Of a stretch of DNA of 14,409 nt, positions 1 to 7,209 are shown piece after piece. The DNA is taken from NCBI GenBank assembly GCA_964395315.1, contig CAYNBI010000093.1, forward strand, positions 1-14,409, written 5' to 3'. The stretch's first letter is position 1, and each line of letters starts with the position of its first letter. The translations under genes and the position numbers were made by a program. The DNA comes from CAVORB01 sp964395315. GTDB taxonomy: Bacteria > Pseudomonadota > Gammaproteobacteria > Chromatiales > Chromatiaceae. Below the pieces are notes generated by a model that did not search any database, had not been told where the DNA came from, and saw only the letters and a program-made list of their open reading frames with translations.

Positions 1-1143
1 TGTCGACAGGATAAACACCAGCAGGATGCGGGAGACCCGGTTGCGCCACCAGCCCTTGAGCTCCGCCGTGTCGTGGCGCAGGCGTCCGAAGTCGCCGACG
101 CTCGGCTTGCGCAGATAGAGCTCGACGGCGCCGGTGACCATGCCGGCTCCGATGGTGGGATTGAGCGAGGTCAGGGGCGCGGCGAGGAAGGCCGTAACCA
201 CGGTGAGCGGGTGGCCCGCCGCGATCAGCGCCCCGAGCGCCGACAGGCTGCCGTTGATCAGCACCCAGTCGGCGACCACCCGCCAGCCGAGCTCGGTGCT
301 CTGGCTGAAGCCGTAGGCGAAGCCGGCGAGGATCAAGGCGACGATGGCCCAGGGGATGAGCTTGGGCCAACGCTTCTTCTCGGGCAGGCGGTCCAGCTCC
401 GCGACCTCCTCCCCCGGGTCCCGGGTGTCCTCCCGCAGGTAGCGCTCCACGCCCTTCAGATGACCGGCACCGAGCACGGCGAGGACGTTGGCGTGACCCG
501 CGCGCTCGACCTCCTGGCGCAGACGCGCGGCCATGTAGCGGTCGCGCTCGTCGATCAGGGGCAGGTAGAGGTCCTCGCGGTCTTCGGCGAACTCGGCGAA
601 GGTGGTCTCGAGCACGTCGCCCTCCTTGAGGCGCTCGATCTCCTCCTCGGCCACCTCCTCGCGCGAGAGCATGGCCGCCAGCAGCCCGGAGAAGAGCCCG
701 AGGCGCTTCCACCACGCCAGGTTCGCGGATACCCGCTTCAGCGTGACGCCGATCTCGCGGTCGACTAGCAGCACCGGAAGGTGGCGCTCCCGGGCGATCC
801 GGATGGCCGTCCGCTGCTCGGCGCCGGGCTCGATGCCGAACTGGTCCGCCAGGCGCTGCTGGTAGGCGGCGAGCGCCAGGCTGGCGACGACCATGTAGGC
901 GCGCCCGCCGCGGATCACGGAGAAGAGGTCCATGCGGGCTAGGGCGTCGGGATCGATCACAGCATTGTAGCGGCTGGGGCAGAGCTCCACGGCCACGGCG
1001 TCATAGTCGCCGCCTTCAAGCAGTTCTCGCACCTTATCCGCGCTTGCGCGGGAGACGTGGGCGGTGCCGAGCAGCGTCAACTCGGCGTCCCCGAGCCTGA
1101 CGGAAACGCTGGGCTCGTCGGAGTCATGCATGGCGGTGGTCAT
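1..1143 (-). CDS. TraB/PrgY-family membrane protein (3' end cut by window edge)
   Basis: 381 codons are visible with no stop, so the C-terminus lies outside the window. The N-terminal soluble domain has the family marks: GTAHVS at residues 26-31, a downstream AVELCPSRY segment, a DERDRYMAARL helix, and a GAGHLKGVERYL strand-helix. This is the TraB (pheromone shutdown) fold, related to TIKI/GumN-like putative metallopeptidases. The C-terminal third is hydrophobic, with several likely membrane helices starting near KLIPWAIVALILAGF. Relatives are about 390-400 residues, so little is missing. The ATG at 1143-1141 is chosen; a second in-frame ATG lies four codons downstream, and neither has a clear Shine-Dalgarno. 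A TATCAT -10-like hexamer lies at 1173-1168 without a good -35. The cellular role of bacterial chromosomal TraB proteins is not settled. Family call is firm; function is unknown. Confidence 0.88.
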   Translation of the reverse strand, partial: MTTAMHDSDEPSVSVRLGDAELTLLGTAHVSRASADKVRELLEGGDYDAVAVELCPSRYNAVIDPDALARMDLFSVIRGGRAYMVVASLALAAYQQRLADQFGIEPGAEQRTAIRIARERHLPVLLVDREIGVTLKRVSANLAWWKRLGLFSGLLAAMLSREEVAEEEIERLKEGDVLETTFAEFAEDREDLYLPLIDERDRYMAARLRQEVERAGHANVLAVLGAGHLKGVERYLREDTRDPGEEVAELDRLPEKKRWPKLIPWAIVALILAGFAYGFSQSTELGWRVVADWVLINGSLSALGALIAAGHPLTVVTAFLAAPLTSLNPTIGAGMVTGAVELYLRKPSVGDFGRLRHDTAELKGWWRNRVSRILLVFILST

Positions 1144-1212
1144 AGATTACGCGCGACAAAGCGTTGCATGATAACCGACCGGCGAGGGCGCGGCGCACCC
1201 GCCCCCCGCGCG

Positions 1213-1242
1213 TTGGTCCCGCGCGGCGCGATCGCTTATCAT
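1213..1242 (+). promoter_or_regulatory. Putative sigma70 promoter for the lipoprotein/AI-2E/acyl-ligase unit
   Basis: TTGGTC at 1213-1218 and TATCAT at 1237-1242 are separated by 18 bp and lie about 30 bp upstream of the lipoprotein ATG. The leader would be short. It sits in the 128-bp divergent gap with the traB-like gene. Match is moderate and is a visual call only. Confidence 0.45.
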
Positions 1243-1271
1243 CGCGGCGAAGCTACGGACCTTCCGCCGCC

Positions 1272-1676
1272 ATGAAGCCGATCATCACCCGTCTGCTGCT
1301 CTGCCTGATCGCCGCCGTGCTCCTCGCCGGGTGCGGCACCATCGAAAAGGACAAGAGGCGCATCTCCCTCGAGGCCGCCCTCAACCGCTACGGCGACGCC
1401 ATCCGCTGGGGCTACTACGGGCCCGCCTACGAGCTGGTGCGCCCGGACAAGCGGGGCGCAGTGCCGCCGAACCTGGATAACATTCAGGTCACCGGTTATG
1501 ACGTGGAGCAGCCGCCGCTGCCCGCCGACGAGAACACGGTGATTCAGGTGGTGCGCATCGACTACGTGCAAAGGGACCGGCAACTCATGCGGACCATCCA
1601 CGACCGCCAGCAGTGGGGTTACGACCCCGAGACCAACAACTGGTGGCTGGACTCCGGATTGCCGGCCTTCAGATAG
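1272..1676 (+). CDS. Small outer-membrane lipoprotein of unknown function
   Basis: 134 residues. Residues 1-20 form a lipoprotein signal peptide (basic start MKPIITR, a hydrophobic run, then lipobox L18-A19-G20-C21), so Cys21 is the predicted lipidation site. The +2 residue is Gly, not Asp, which favours sorting to the outer membrane. The mature part is polar, with tyrosines and tryptophans scattered through it. It has segments typical of short gammaproteobacterial lipoproteins of unknown role (ALNRYGDAIRWG, then a C-terminal WGYDPETNNWWL). An in-frame ATG exists further upstream at 1164, but the ATG at 1272 is preferred because it places the signal peptide at the N-terminus and lies downstream of a promoter-like sequence. 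It is followed after 90 bp by the AI-2E-family gene on the same strand. Function cannot be assigned. Confidence 0.85.
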   Translation: MKPIITRLLLCLIAAVLLAGCGTIEKDKRRISLEAALNRYGDAIRWGYYGPAYELVRPDKRGAVPPNLDNIQVTGYDVEQPPLPADENTVIQVVRIDYVQRDRQLMRTIHDRQQWGYDPETNNWWLDSGLPAFR

Positions 1677-1679
1677 CCA

Positions 1680-1738
1680 CGGCTCACGGTGCCGGGCGCT
1701 GGCGCGGGAGGCACGCCCGCCGAGCGAGCGGTGAGCCG
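1680..1738 (+). repeat. Inverted repeat / potential RNA stem-loop between lipoprotein and transporter genes
   Basis: CGGCTCAC at 1680-1687 is a perfect inverted match to GTGAGCCG at 1731-1738. The enclosed GC-rich segment has further pairing potential (GGGCG at 1694-1698 with CGCCC at 1714-1718). It starts just after the lipoprotein stop codon and ends 28 bp before the next ATG. There is no T-tract, so it is not a standard intrinsic terminator. It could stabilise the upstream mRNA or attenuate downstream expression. Confidence 0.45.
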
Positions 1739-1754
1739 ACATCACCCCCCACCT

Positions 1755-1760
1755 CAGGAG
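1755..1760 (+). promoter_or_regulatory. Shine-Dalgarno for the AI-2E-family transporter
   Basis: CAGGAG ends 6 nt before the ATG at 1767. It decides this start over an in-frame ATG at 1689, which would add 26 residues of non-membrane, low-complexity sequence. Confidence 0.7.
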
Positions 1761-1766
1761 CCGCGT

Positions 1767-2849
1767 ATGCACACCGAGACAGGTTTCTCCTCAGCTGCGC
1801 GCTTCCTGTTGGTCGCCGGCGCGTTCATCGTCGTGGTCGCGGGCATGCGCGCCGCCGCGCCCCTGATCACGCCCTTCCTGCTCTCGGTCTTCATCGCGGT
1901 GATCGCCACGCCGCCGATGTTCTACCTGTCGCGGCACGGCCTGCCATCCTGGGCCGCGATGCTGGTGGTGATCGTCGTGATTACCGCCATGGGCGCGGTC
2001 ATTGTCACCATGGTGTCGGCCTCGCTGGCGAGCTTCACCGAGAACCTGCCCGAATACCAGAGCAAGCTCAAGCTCCTGACCGGCGAGTTCGTCGACTGGC
2101 TCGAAGGCCTCGGCGTGCACATCCCGCGCGATGCGGTGGTCAGCTCCCTGAACGCCGGCAAGGCCATGAAAATGGCCGGTGCGCTGCTCGGCGGACTCGG
2201 GGACTTGCTCGCCAACGCCTTCCTGATCCTGCTTACGGTGATTTTCATCCTGCTCGAGGCCGCCGGCCTCCCCGCCAAGCTTCACGCTGCCTTGAAGGCA
2301 CCGGGGGATTCCATGGAGCACCTGCGGCAGGTGCTCGACAACATCAACCGATACATGATCCTCAAGACCCTGTTCAGCCTGCTCACCGGGTTCCTGGTGT
2401 GGCTCTGGCTGTTGGCGTTGGGAGTCGATTTCCCGGTGCTGTGGGGGCTGGTCGCCTTCCTGCTCAACTACGTGCCCAACATCGGCTCCATCATCGCGGC
2501 CGTCCCCGCGGTGCTCCTGGCCCTGGTGCAACTGGGACCGCAGACCGCCATGTGGGCGGCCGCGGGATATCTCGTTACCAACACTCTGGTGGGCAGCGTG
2601 ATCGAGCCGAGATTCATGGGCCGCGGCCTTGGCCTCTCGGCCCTGGTGGTGTTCCTGTCCCTGGTGTTCTGGGGCTGGGTGCTGGGCGTCGCGGGCATGT
2701 TCCTCTCCGTGCCGCTGACCATGGCGCTCAAGATCGCGCTCGACGCCAACCCGCAGACGCGGCCCATCGCCGTCATGCTAGGCCCTGAGATCCCGCCGGC
2801 TCGCGCGACGGTACCGAAGCAGGAGCGGGAAACGGCGCCCGCTGACTAG
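1767..2849 (+). CDS. AI-2E family transporter (PerM/YdiK-like membrane protein)
   Basis: 360 residues, the usual family length. Membrane segments are visible at about 11-28, 33-50, 61-83, 150-165, 203-220, 225-255, 262-275 and 288-325. An amphipathic extracytoplasmic stretch lies at about 90-135. Family signatures are the central LNYVPNIGSIIAAVPA segment (residues 234-247), then GSVIEPRFMGRGLGLSALVV and the C-terminal SVPLTMALKIALD. Members of this family are inner-membrane proteins. TqsA has been linked to AI-2 export and others to Na+/H+ exchange or general efflux, so the substrate here is unknown. The last 30 residues are a polar tail. It is followed after only 15 bp by the acyl-ligase fusion gene, suggesting co-transcription. 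An envelope or lipid-related role is possible but is inference. Confidence 0.9.
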   Translation: MHTETGFSSAARFLLVAGAFIVVVAGMRAAAPLITPFLLSVFIAVIATPPMFYLSRHGLPSWAAMLVVIVVITAMGAVIVTMVSASLASFTENLPEYQSKLKLLTGEFVDWLEGLGVHIPRDAVVSSLNAGKAMKMAGALLGGLGDLLANAFLILLTVIFILLEAAGLPAKLHAALKAPGDSMEHLRQVLDNINRYMILKTLFSLLTGFLVWLWLLALGVDFPVLWGLVAFLLNYVPNIGSIIAAVPAVLLALVQLGPQTAMWAAAGYLVTNTLVGSVIEPRFMGRGLGLSALVVFLSLVFWGWVLGVAGMFLSVPLTMALKIALDANPQTRPIAVMLGPEIPPARATVPKQERETAPAD

Positions 2850-2864
2850 CCGGCTACCAAGCCC

Positions 2865-5666
2865 ATGACCCCGGCCAACCACGATCCGGTTTACTCCGAG
2901 CACCTGCTGCAGGTCCTGCGGACGTTCGCGCGCGAGTCACGCCTGCCCGTGCCGGAGGGCGGCATCACTCTCGACACGCGGCTGGAGGCGGACCTCGGGC
3001 TCGACAGCCTGGGACGCTCCGAACTGCTGAGCCGCGTGGAGCAGGGCCTGGGCGTCTCGCTGCCGGAGGAGGCGCTGCTGGCCGCTACCGGGCGCGATCT
3101 CCTGGCCCTGGCGAGCACCACCGCTCCGCCTCCGGCGAGCCCCCCCCCCGAGCCGCCGGACCTGGTCCGGGCCGCCGCGCCGGAGGGCGATCCGAGTCTC
3201 GCCCTGACCCTGCTCGACTCCCTGGACTGGCATCGGGAACGACACCCGGAGCGCATCCACATCCTTTATTACGGCTCCGACGAGCAGCCTCGGCCCATCA
3301 GCTACGCCGAGCTCCACCTGAGCGCCTCCCGCGTCGCCGGTCGGCTGCAGCGCGAGGGTCTCTCCCCGGGCGGTAGGGTCGCGGTGATGCTGCCGACCTG
3401 CCCCGAGTACTTCGCGAGCTTTTTCGGCATCCTGGCCGCGGGCGGCGTGCCGGTACCCATCTATCCGCCCGCTCGGCCACAGCAGCTCGAGGACCACCTG
3501 CGCCGCCACGCCCGCATCCTGGACAACGCGGGGGCATCCTTTCTGATCACCATTCCCAAGGCGCGCACCGTCGCCCGGCTGCTGCGGGCGCAAGTGCCGT
3601 CCCTGATCTCGCTGCTGACCCTGGAGGATCTGGAAGGGGAGGAGCCCGCCGCGACCCTCGCCCGGCCTGGCACGGACGACATAGCCTTCCTGCAGTACAC
3701 CTCCGGCAGCACCGGGGACCCGAAGGGTGTGGTCCTGTCCCACGCCGACCTGCTGTGCAACATCCGAGCCATGGGCGAGGCGGCCCAGGTACGCCCCGAC
3801 GACGTCTTCGTGAGCTGGCTGCCGCTCTACCACGACATGGGCCTGATCGGGGCCTGGCTCGGCAGCCTCTACTACGGGTTGCCGCTCGTGTCCATGTCGC
3901 CCCTGTCCTTTCTGGCACGCCCCCTGCGCTGGCTGCAGGCGATTCACCGCCACCGCGGCACCCTCTCAGCGGCCCCGAACTTCGCCTACGAGCTATGCCT
4001 CGCGCGCATCCCGGACTCCGCGCTCGAGAAGCTCGACCTCAGCTCCTGGCGCTGGGCCTTCAACGGCGCCGAGCCTGTGAGTGCGCAGACCCTGCGCCGC
4101 TTCGGCGAGCGTTTCGCGCCCTGCGGCCTGCGACTCGAGGCCCTGGCCCCCGTCTATGGCCTGGCGGAGGCGGCCGTGGGGCTGGCCTTCCCCCCGCCCG
4201 ACCGGGGACCACGCATCGACTGTATCGACCGCACGCGCTTCGCCCGCTCGGGCCACGCCCTGCCGATTCCCTGCGACCAGGACAGCGCCATGGCGGTCGT
4301 CGCCTGCGGGCGGCCGCTCCCCGGCTACCGGGTGCGGGTGGTGGACGACGCGGGACGCGCGCTGCCGGAGCGCCACGAGGGGTTGCTCCAATTCCAGGGG
4401 CCGTCCGCGACCCGCGGCTACTACCGCAATCCGGAGGCCACCGTGCGCCTGATCCGCGACGGCTGGCACGAGACCGGCGACCGGGCCTACCTGGCGGGCG
4501 GGGACATCCACCTCACCGGACGCGTGAAGGATCTGATCATCCGCGGGGGGCGCAACATCTACCCTTACGAGGTCGAGCAGGCGGTCGGCGAGATCGCGGG
4601 CGTGCGCAAGGGTTGCGTGGTGGCCTTCGCCGCGAACGACGAGCGCACCGGCAGCGAGCGCCTGGTGGTCGTGGCCGAGACCCGCGAGCGCGAACCGAGC
4701 CGGCGCGGCGCCCTGGAGCAGACCGTGCGCGAGCGCGCGACGGACGTGATCGGGATGCCGCCGGACGAGGTGGTGCTCGCGCCCCCCAGGGCGGTGCTCA
4801 AGACCTCCAGCGGCAAGCTCAGGCGCGGCGACGTGCGCGACCGCTACCTGTCGGGCCGGCTGAACGCGGCGCCGCCCAGCCCCTTCTGGCAGCTGGTCCG
4901 CGTGGGTCTGTCCGGGATCGCAGGCAATCTGACGCGCCTGATCGGCCGCGTGCCCGGCTGGCTTTACGCCGGCTACGCCTGGGCCTTGTTCGGCCTGCTC
5001 GCGGTGCTAGTTTGGGCTGGGGTGATGATCGCCCCCGGTGCCGAGCTGCGCTGGGCCCTGGTCCGGGGCGGCATCCGCTGGGCGCGCCGGCTCGCATTCA
5101 TGCGCCTAGAGATCTCCGGCGTGGAGGGCGTCCCCGCGCCGGGCCGGCCCTTCGTGCTCGCCGCGAACCATCAGAGCTACCTGGACGCCCTGCTCCTGAT
5201 CGAGGCCGTGCCCCGCCCCTTAAACTTCGTCGCTAAGCGCGAGCTGCTGGGTGTGCCGATGGTCGGCCCTCTGCTCCAGCGGCTGGGCACCCTGTTCGTC
5301 GAGCGCTTCGACCTGCACCGCAGCGCGGCCGAGACCGACCGTTTCGCCGCGGCCCTGGCGGAAGGGCGCATCCTGGCCTTCTTTCCGGAGGGTACCTTCC
5401 GCGACCAACCGGGCCTGCTGCCGTTCCGCATGGGCGCCTTCATCGCCGCCGCCCGCGCGGGACTGCCGGTGCTGCCCGTGGCCCTGCGGGAAACCCGCAA
5501 CCTGCTGGGCGGCGACAGCTTCCTGCCGCGCCCAGGGCGCGCCGAGATCAGCATCGGCGAGCTCAGCATGCCCGCCGGGAAGGAGTGGAAGGACGCGGTG
5601 GCGCTGCGCGACGCCGCTCACGCCTTCATCGCCGCCCACTGCGGCGAGCCGGTCGTTCACGGCTGA
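2865..5666 (+). CDS. Acyl carrier protein - fatty acyl-AMP ligase - lysophospholipid acyltransferase fusion
   Basis: 933 residues with three catalytic parts. Residues about 10-85 form an acyl carrier domain with the phosphopantetheine site D47-S48-L49. A Pro/Ala-rich linker follows at about 88-105. Residues about 110-670 form an adenylating domain: P-loop YTSGSTG at 278-284, then WLPLYHDMGLIG and PNFAYELC typical of fatty acyl-AMP ligases, YGLAEA, TGD with Asp539, and the C-terminal Lys651 in KTSSGKLRR. After one hydrophobic segment (about 700-725), residues 745-925 form a PlsC-type acyltransferase with H769-x4-D774 (NHQSYLD) and FPEGT around E842. Inferred chemistry: a free fatty acid is activated as acyl-AMP, loaded onto the fused carrier, and transferred to a lysolipid or similar acceptor at the inner membrane. 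E. coli Aas combines the same activities in the reverse order and without a fused carrier. No clear Shine-Dalgarno is seen; it may be translated together with the preceding gene. Confidence 0.92.
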   Translation: MTPANHDPVYSEHLLQVLRTFARESRLPVPEGGITLDTRLEADLGLDSLGRSELLSRVEQGLGVSLPEEALLAATGRDLLALASTTAPPPASPPPEPPDLVRAAAPEGDPSLALTLLDSLDWHRERHPERIHILYYGSDEQPRPISYAELHLSASRVAGRLQREGLSPGGRVAVMLPTCPEYFASFFGILAAGGVPVPIYPPARPQQLEDHLRRHARILDNAGASFLITIPKARTVARLLRAQVPSLISLLTLEDLEGEEPAATLARPGTDDIAFLQYTSGSTGDPKGVVLSHADLLCNIRAMGEAAQVRPDDVFVSWLPLYHDMGLIGAWLGSLYYGLPLVSMSPLSFLARPLRWLQAIHRHRGTLSAAPNFAYELCLARIPDSALEKLDLSSWRWAFNGAEPVSAQTLRRFGERFAPCGLRLEALAPVYGLAEAAVGLAFPPPDRGPRIDCIDRTRFARSGHALPIPCDQDSAMAVVACGRPLPGYRVRVVDDAGRALPERHEGLLQFQGPSATRGYYRNPEATVRLIRDGWHETGDRAYLAGGDIHLTGRVKDLIIRGGRNIYPYEVEQAVGEIAGVRKGCVVAFAANDERTGSERLVVVAETREREPSRRGALEQTVRERATDVIGMPPDEVVLAPPRAVLKTSSGKLRRGDVRDRYLSGRLNAAPPSPFWQLVRVGLSGIAGNLTRLIGRVPGWLYAGYAWALFGLLAVLVWAGVMIAPGAELRWALVRGGIRWARRLAFMRLEISGVEGVPAPGRPFVLAANHQSYLDALLLIEAVPRPLNFVAKRELLGVPMVGPLLQRLGTLFVERFDLHRSAAETDRFAAALAEGRILAFFPEGTFRDQPGLLPFRMGAFIAAARAGLPVLPVALRETRNLLGGDSFLPRPGRAEISIGELSMPAGKEWKDAVALRDAAHAFIAAHCGEPVVHG

Positions 5667-5679
5667 TCGGGCGGGACGC

Positions 5680-6192
5680 TCAGTCGCCGAGGTCGCGCGG
5701 GCGCGTGATCGAGAGGAGCCGGGCGCACCCGGATTTCAGGTGTCCCCAGTCCTCGGGCATCTCCAACCTGGCGAGGGCGGCCGTCGGCAACAGCTTGCCG
5801 TCGTCCGGCTCCTCAACCCCGTCGGCGAGGAAGTCCACCAGGTCTTCGAGCCCTGGATTGTGTCCGACCAGCATGACGCTCGCCGCGTCGGCGGGACAAC
5901 CGGCAAGCACACCGAGCAGCTCGGACAGACTGGCGGCATAGACGGCATCCGCCCAGACCACCTTCTTGGGCTTGAACCCCGATGACTTGCAGACAAGCAG
6001 CGTGGTCTGCCGTGCACGCTCGGCGGGGGAGCTGACGATCGCCTCAGGCAGCAAGCCTTCGCGGGCAAGCCATTCCCCCATCCGCGGGGCGTCTTGGCGG
6101 CCTCGCTTGGCGAGGGGGCGCTCAAAGTCGCTGGTCGCGCCGGTGCTCCAGTCGGACTTGGCGTGGCGCAGGATCAGAAGCTCGCGGTGCAT
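5680..6192 (-). CDS. sixA: SixA-like histidine phosphatase
   Basis: 170 residues, close to the usual SixA length of about 160. The histidine-phosphatase (phosphoglycerate-mutase-like) active site is visible: R9-H10 in LILRHAKSDW, R59 in SSPAERARQT, and H111 in VGHNPGLED. SixA in E. coli removes phosphate from phosphohistidine on phosphorelay or PTS proteins, but this subgroup is broad and the true substrate here is uncertain. The gene converges on the acyl-ligase fusion, with 13 bp between stops. It is separated from the fructosamine-kinase gene by 108 bp containing a promoter-like sequence, so it can be expressed on its own. The start at 6192 places the RHAK motif at the N-terminus as in relatives; no strong Shine-Dalgarno precedes it. 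Confidence 0.88.
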   Translation of the reverse strand: MHRELLILRHAKSDWSTGATSDFERPLAKRGRQDAPRMGEWLAREGLLPEAIVSSPAERARQTTLLVCKSSGFKPKKVVWADAVYAASLSELLGVLAGCPADAASVMLVGHNPGLEDLVDFLADGVEEPDDGKLLPTAALARLEMPEDWGHLKSGCARLLSITRPRDLGD

Positions 6193-6255
6193 GGGGGTTT
6201 GTCGTCCGAAGGTGGTTGGAGCCGAGGGGTCGAGGCCTTTCCGGCCATGCGGGAG

Positions 6256-6283
6256 TATTTAGCACACACGCCGGATTTTCCAA
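6256..6283 (-). promoter_or_regulatory. Putative sigma70 promoter for the sixA-like gene
   Basis: Reading the minus strand, TTGGAA (6283-6278) and TAAATA (6261-6256) are 16 bp apart. A TG dinucleotide one base upstream of the -10 makes it an extended -10. The -35 overlaps an imperfect inverted repeat (about 6271-6290, CCGATTT / AAATCCGG) that could be an operator or a weak hairpin at the end of the upstream transcript. Confidence 0.45.
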
Positions 6284-6300
6284 ATCGGACCATCGCTGGC

Positions 6301-7182
6301 TCAACCGATCTCGGCCAGTAGGCGCTCCATCATCCCCTGTGCCTGCCCCAGATAGCCGCCGCCGAACAGGTTGAGGTGATTGAGGATGTGGTACAGGTTG
6401 TAGAGCGTCTTGCGCACGCGGTACCCGCGGTCGAGTGGCCAGGCCTCATTGTAGGCGGCATGGAAGTCGCCGCCAAAGCCGCCGAACAGCTCGGTCATGG
6501 CGAGGTCGGCCTCGCGGTCCCCGTAGTAGACGGCGGGATCGAAGATGACCGGCTCCCCCTGCCGGTCGAAGCCCAGGTTCCCGCCCCATAGGTCGCCGTG
6601 CAGCAGAGACGGGCGCGGGTCGTGATCGATCAGTGCGGGAAAGTCCGCGAGCAGCCGCTCGCCCAGGCTCTGCAGCCGGCCGCCGTAACCCTTGCGGGCC
6701 GCGAGCTGGAGTTGAAAGCCGAGACGCCTTTCGCGCCAGAACGCGAGCCAATCCGGGTCCGGGGAATTGGGCTGCGGCGTCGATCCGATGGTGTTGTCCC
6801 GGTCCCAACCGAAATCGGGCCGGGCGGTCCGGTGCATGGCCGCGAGTTGGCGTCCCGCCTTCGCCGCGTCACCGCCCGCGCGCGCGCCCATGGGCACGTC
6901 CTCCATGACGATATAGGCCTGGCTGCCAGCGACGCCAGTGCACAGGGGCATGGGCACCCGGATCGTGCAAGTCGCCGCCATCTCGCCGAGGCCGGCCGCC
7001 TCCGCCTCGAACATGGACAGCAGATCGGCTCGGTTGACCTTGACGAAGTAGCTCCGCTCGCCATCGCGCAGTACATAAGCCGAATTGTTTCAGCCGCCCC
7101 CGACGCGCCGGGGCGGATCGGGCGCGAAAGGGTGCGCGCCGGCGGCGGCGATCTCCGCCGCGATGGTCGTCCAGTCGCTCAT
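6301..7182 (-). CDS. Fructosamine-kinase-family protein with in-frame TGA (possible selenocysteine) at codon 31
   Basis: From the ATG at 7182-7180 the frame runs 294 codons to the stop at 6303-6301, the normal family length (E. coli YniA is 286). The only interruption is TGA at 7092-7090, codon 31. Flanking residues are RRVGGG-[TGA]-NNSAYVLRDG, aligning to the family P-loop GGGCINxAY, so TGA replaces the P-loop cysteine. Downstream marks are intact: Lys48 in FVKVN, the FEAEAAGL helix at 58-65, TPQPN, H195-G196-D197 in HGDLWGGN, Asp215 in IFDPAVYYGDREADLAM, and a C-terminal LFGGGYLGQAQ. The family phosphorylates ketosamines on glycated proteins or small molecules. The next in-frame ATG (codon 57) would lose the P-loop and Lys48 and could not give a normal kinase. 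It lies 27 bp after the HNH gene, likely in one transcript. Alternatives are a nonsense mutation (TGC/TGT to TGA) or a sequence error. Confidence 0.85.
7048..7092 (-). promoter_or_regulatory. Candidate bacterial SECIS hairpin immediately after the in-frame TGA
   Basis: On the minus strand the TGA is at 7092-7090. A hairpin spans 7074-7048: GUA/UAC, then CU/AG, then CGC/GCG, with one bulged C (7051) and one G-G mismatch, closing an 8-nt loop GAUGGCGA (7065-7058). The loop starts with G and lies 24 nt after the TGA. General bacterial SECIS models expect a G in the first loop positions and a TGA-to-loop distance of roughly 16-37 nt. The pairing was done by eye; a short competing stem (CGC/GCG around GAUG) is possible. 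Confidence 0.45.
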
Positions 7183-7209
7183 CAGTGGTCCGTCGGTCGC
7201 GGCCCGGGT

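Noticed and set aside
1613..2788. 391-codon alternative frame over the AI-2E transporter
   Set aside because: It is Arg/Gly/His-rich with no membrane segments; the overlapping frame encodes a clear multi-pass transporter with a good ribosome-binding site.
3755..5236. Long second open frame inside the acyl-ligase fusion
   Set aside because: It is Arg/Pro/Ala/Gly-rich, typical of an alternative frame in high-GC coding DNA; the other frame has all three domains with intact motifs.
6271..6290. Imperfect inverted repeat after the fructosamine kinase as a terminator
   Set aside because: The stem is short with a bulge and no T-run follows in the direction of transcription; it overlaps the -35 of the sixA-like promoter.
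6301..7014. Start of the fructosamine kinase at the ATG at 7014 (237 residues)
   Set aside because: It would remove the P-loop and the ATP-binding Lys48. The upstream 56 codons continue the family sequence in the same frame except for the one TGA, so the real gene starts at 7182.
7080..7100. Frameshift as the cause of the interruption in the fructosamine kinase
   Set aside because: Family sequence continues in the same frame on both sides (GGG before; N-x-A-Y and FVKVN after), so a single in-frame TGA explains it without any insertion or deletion.
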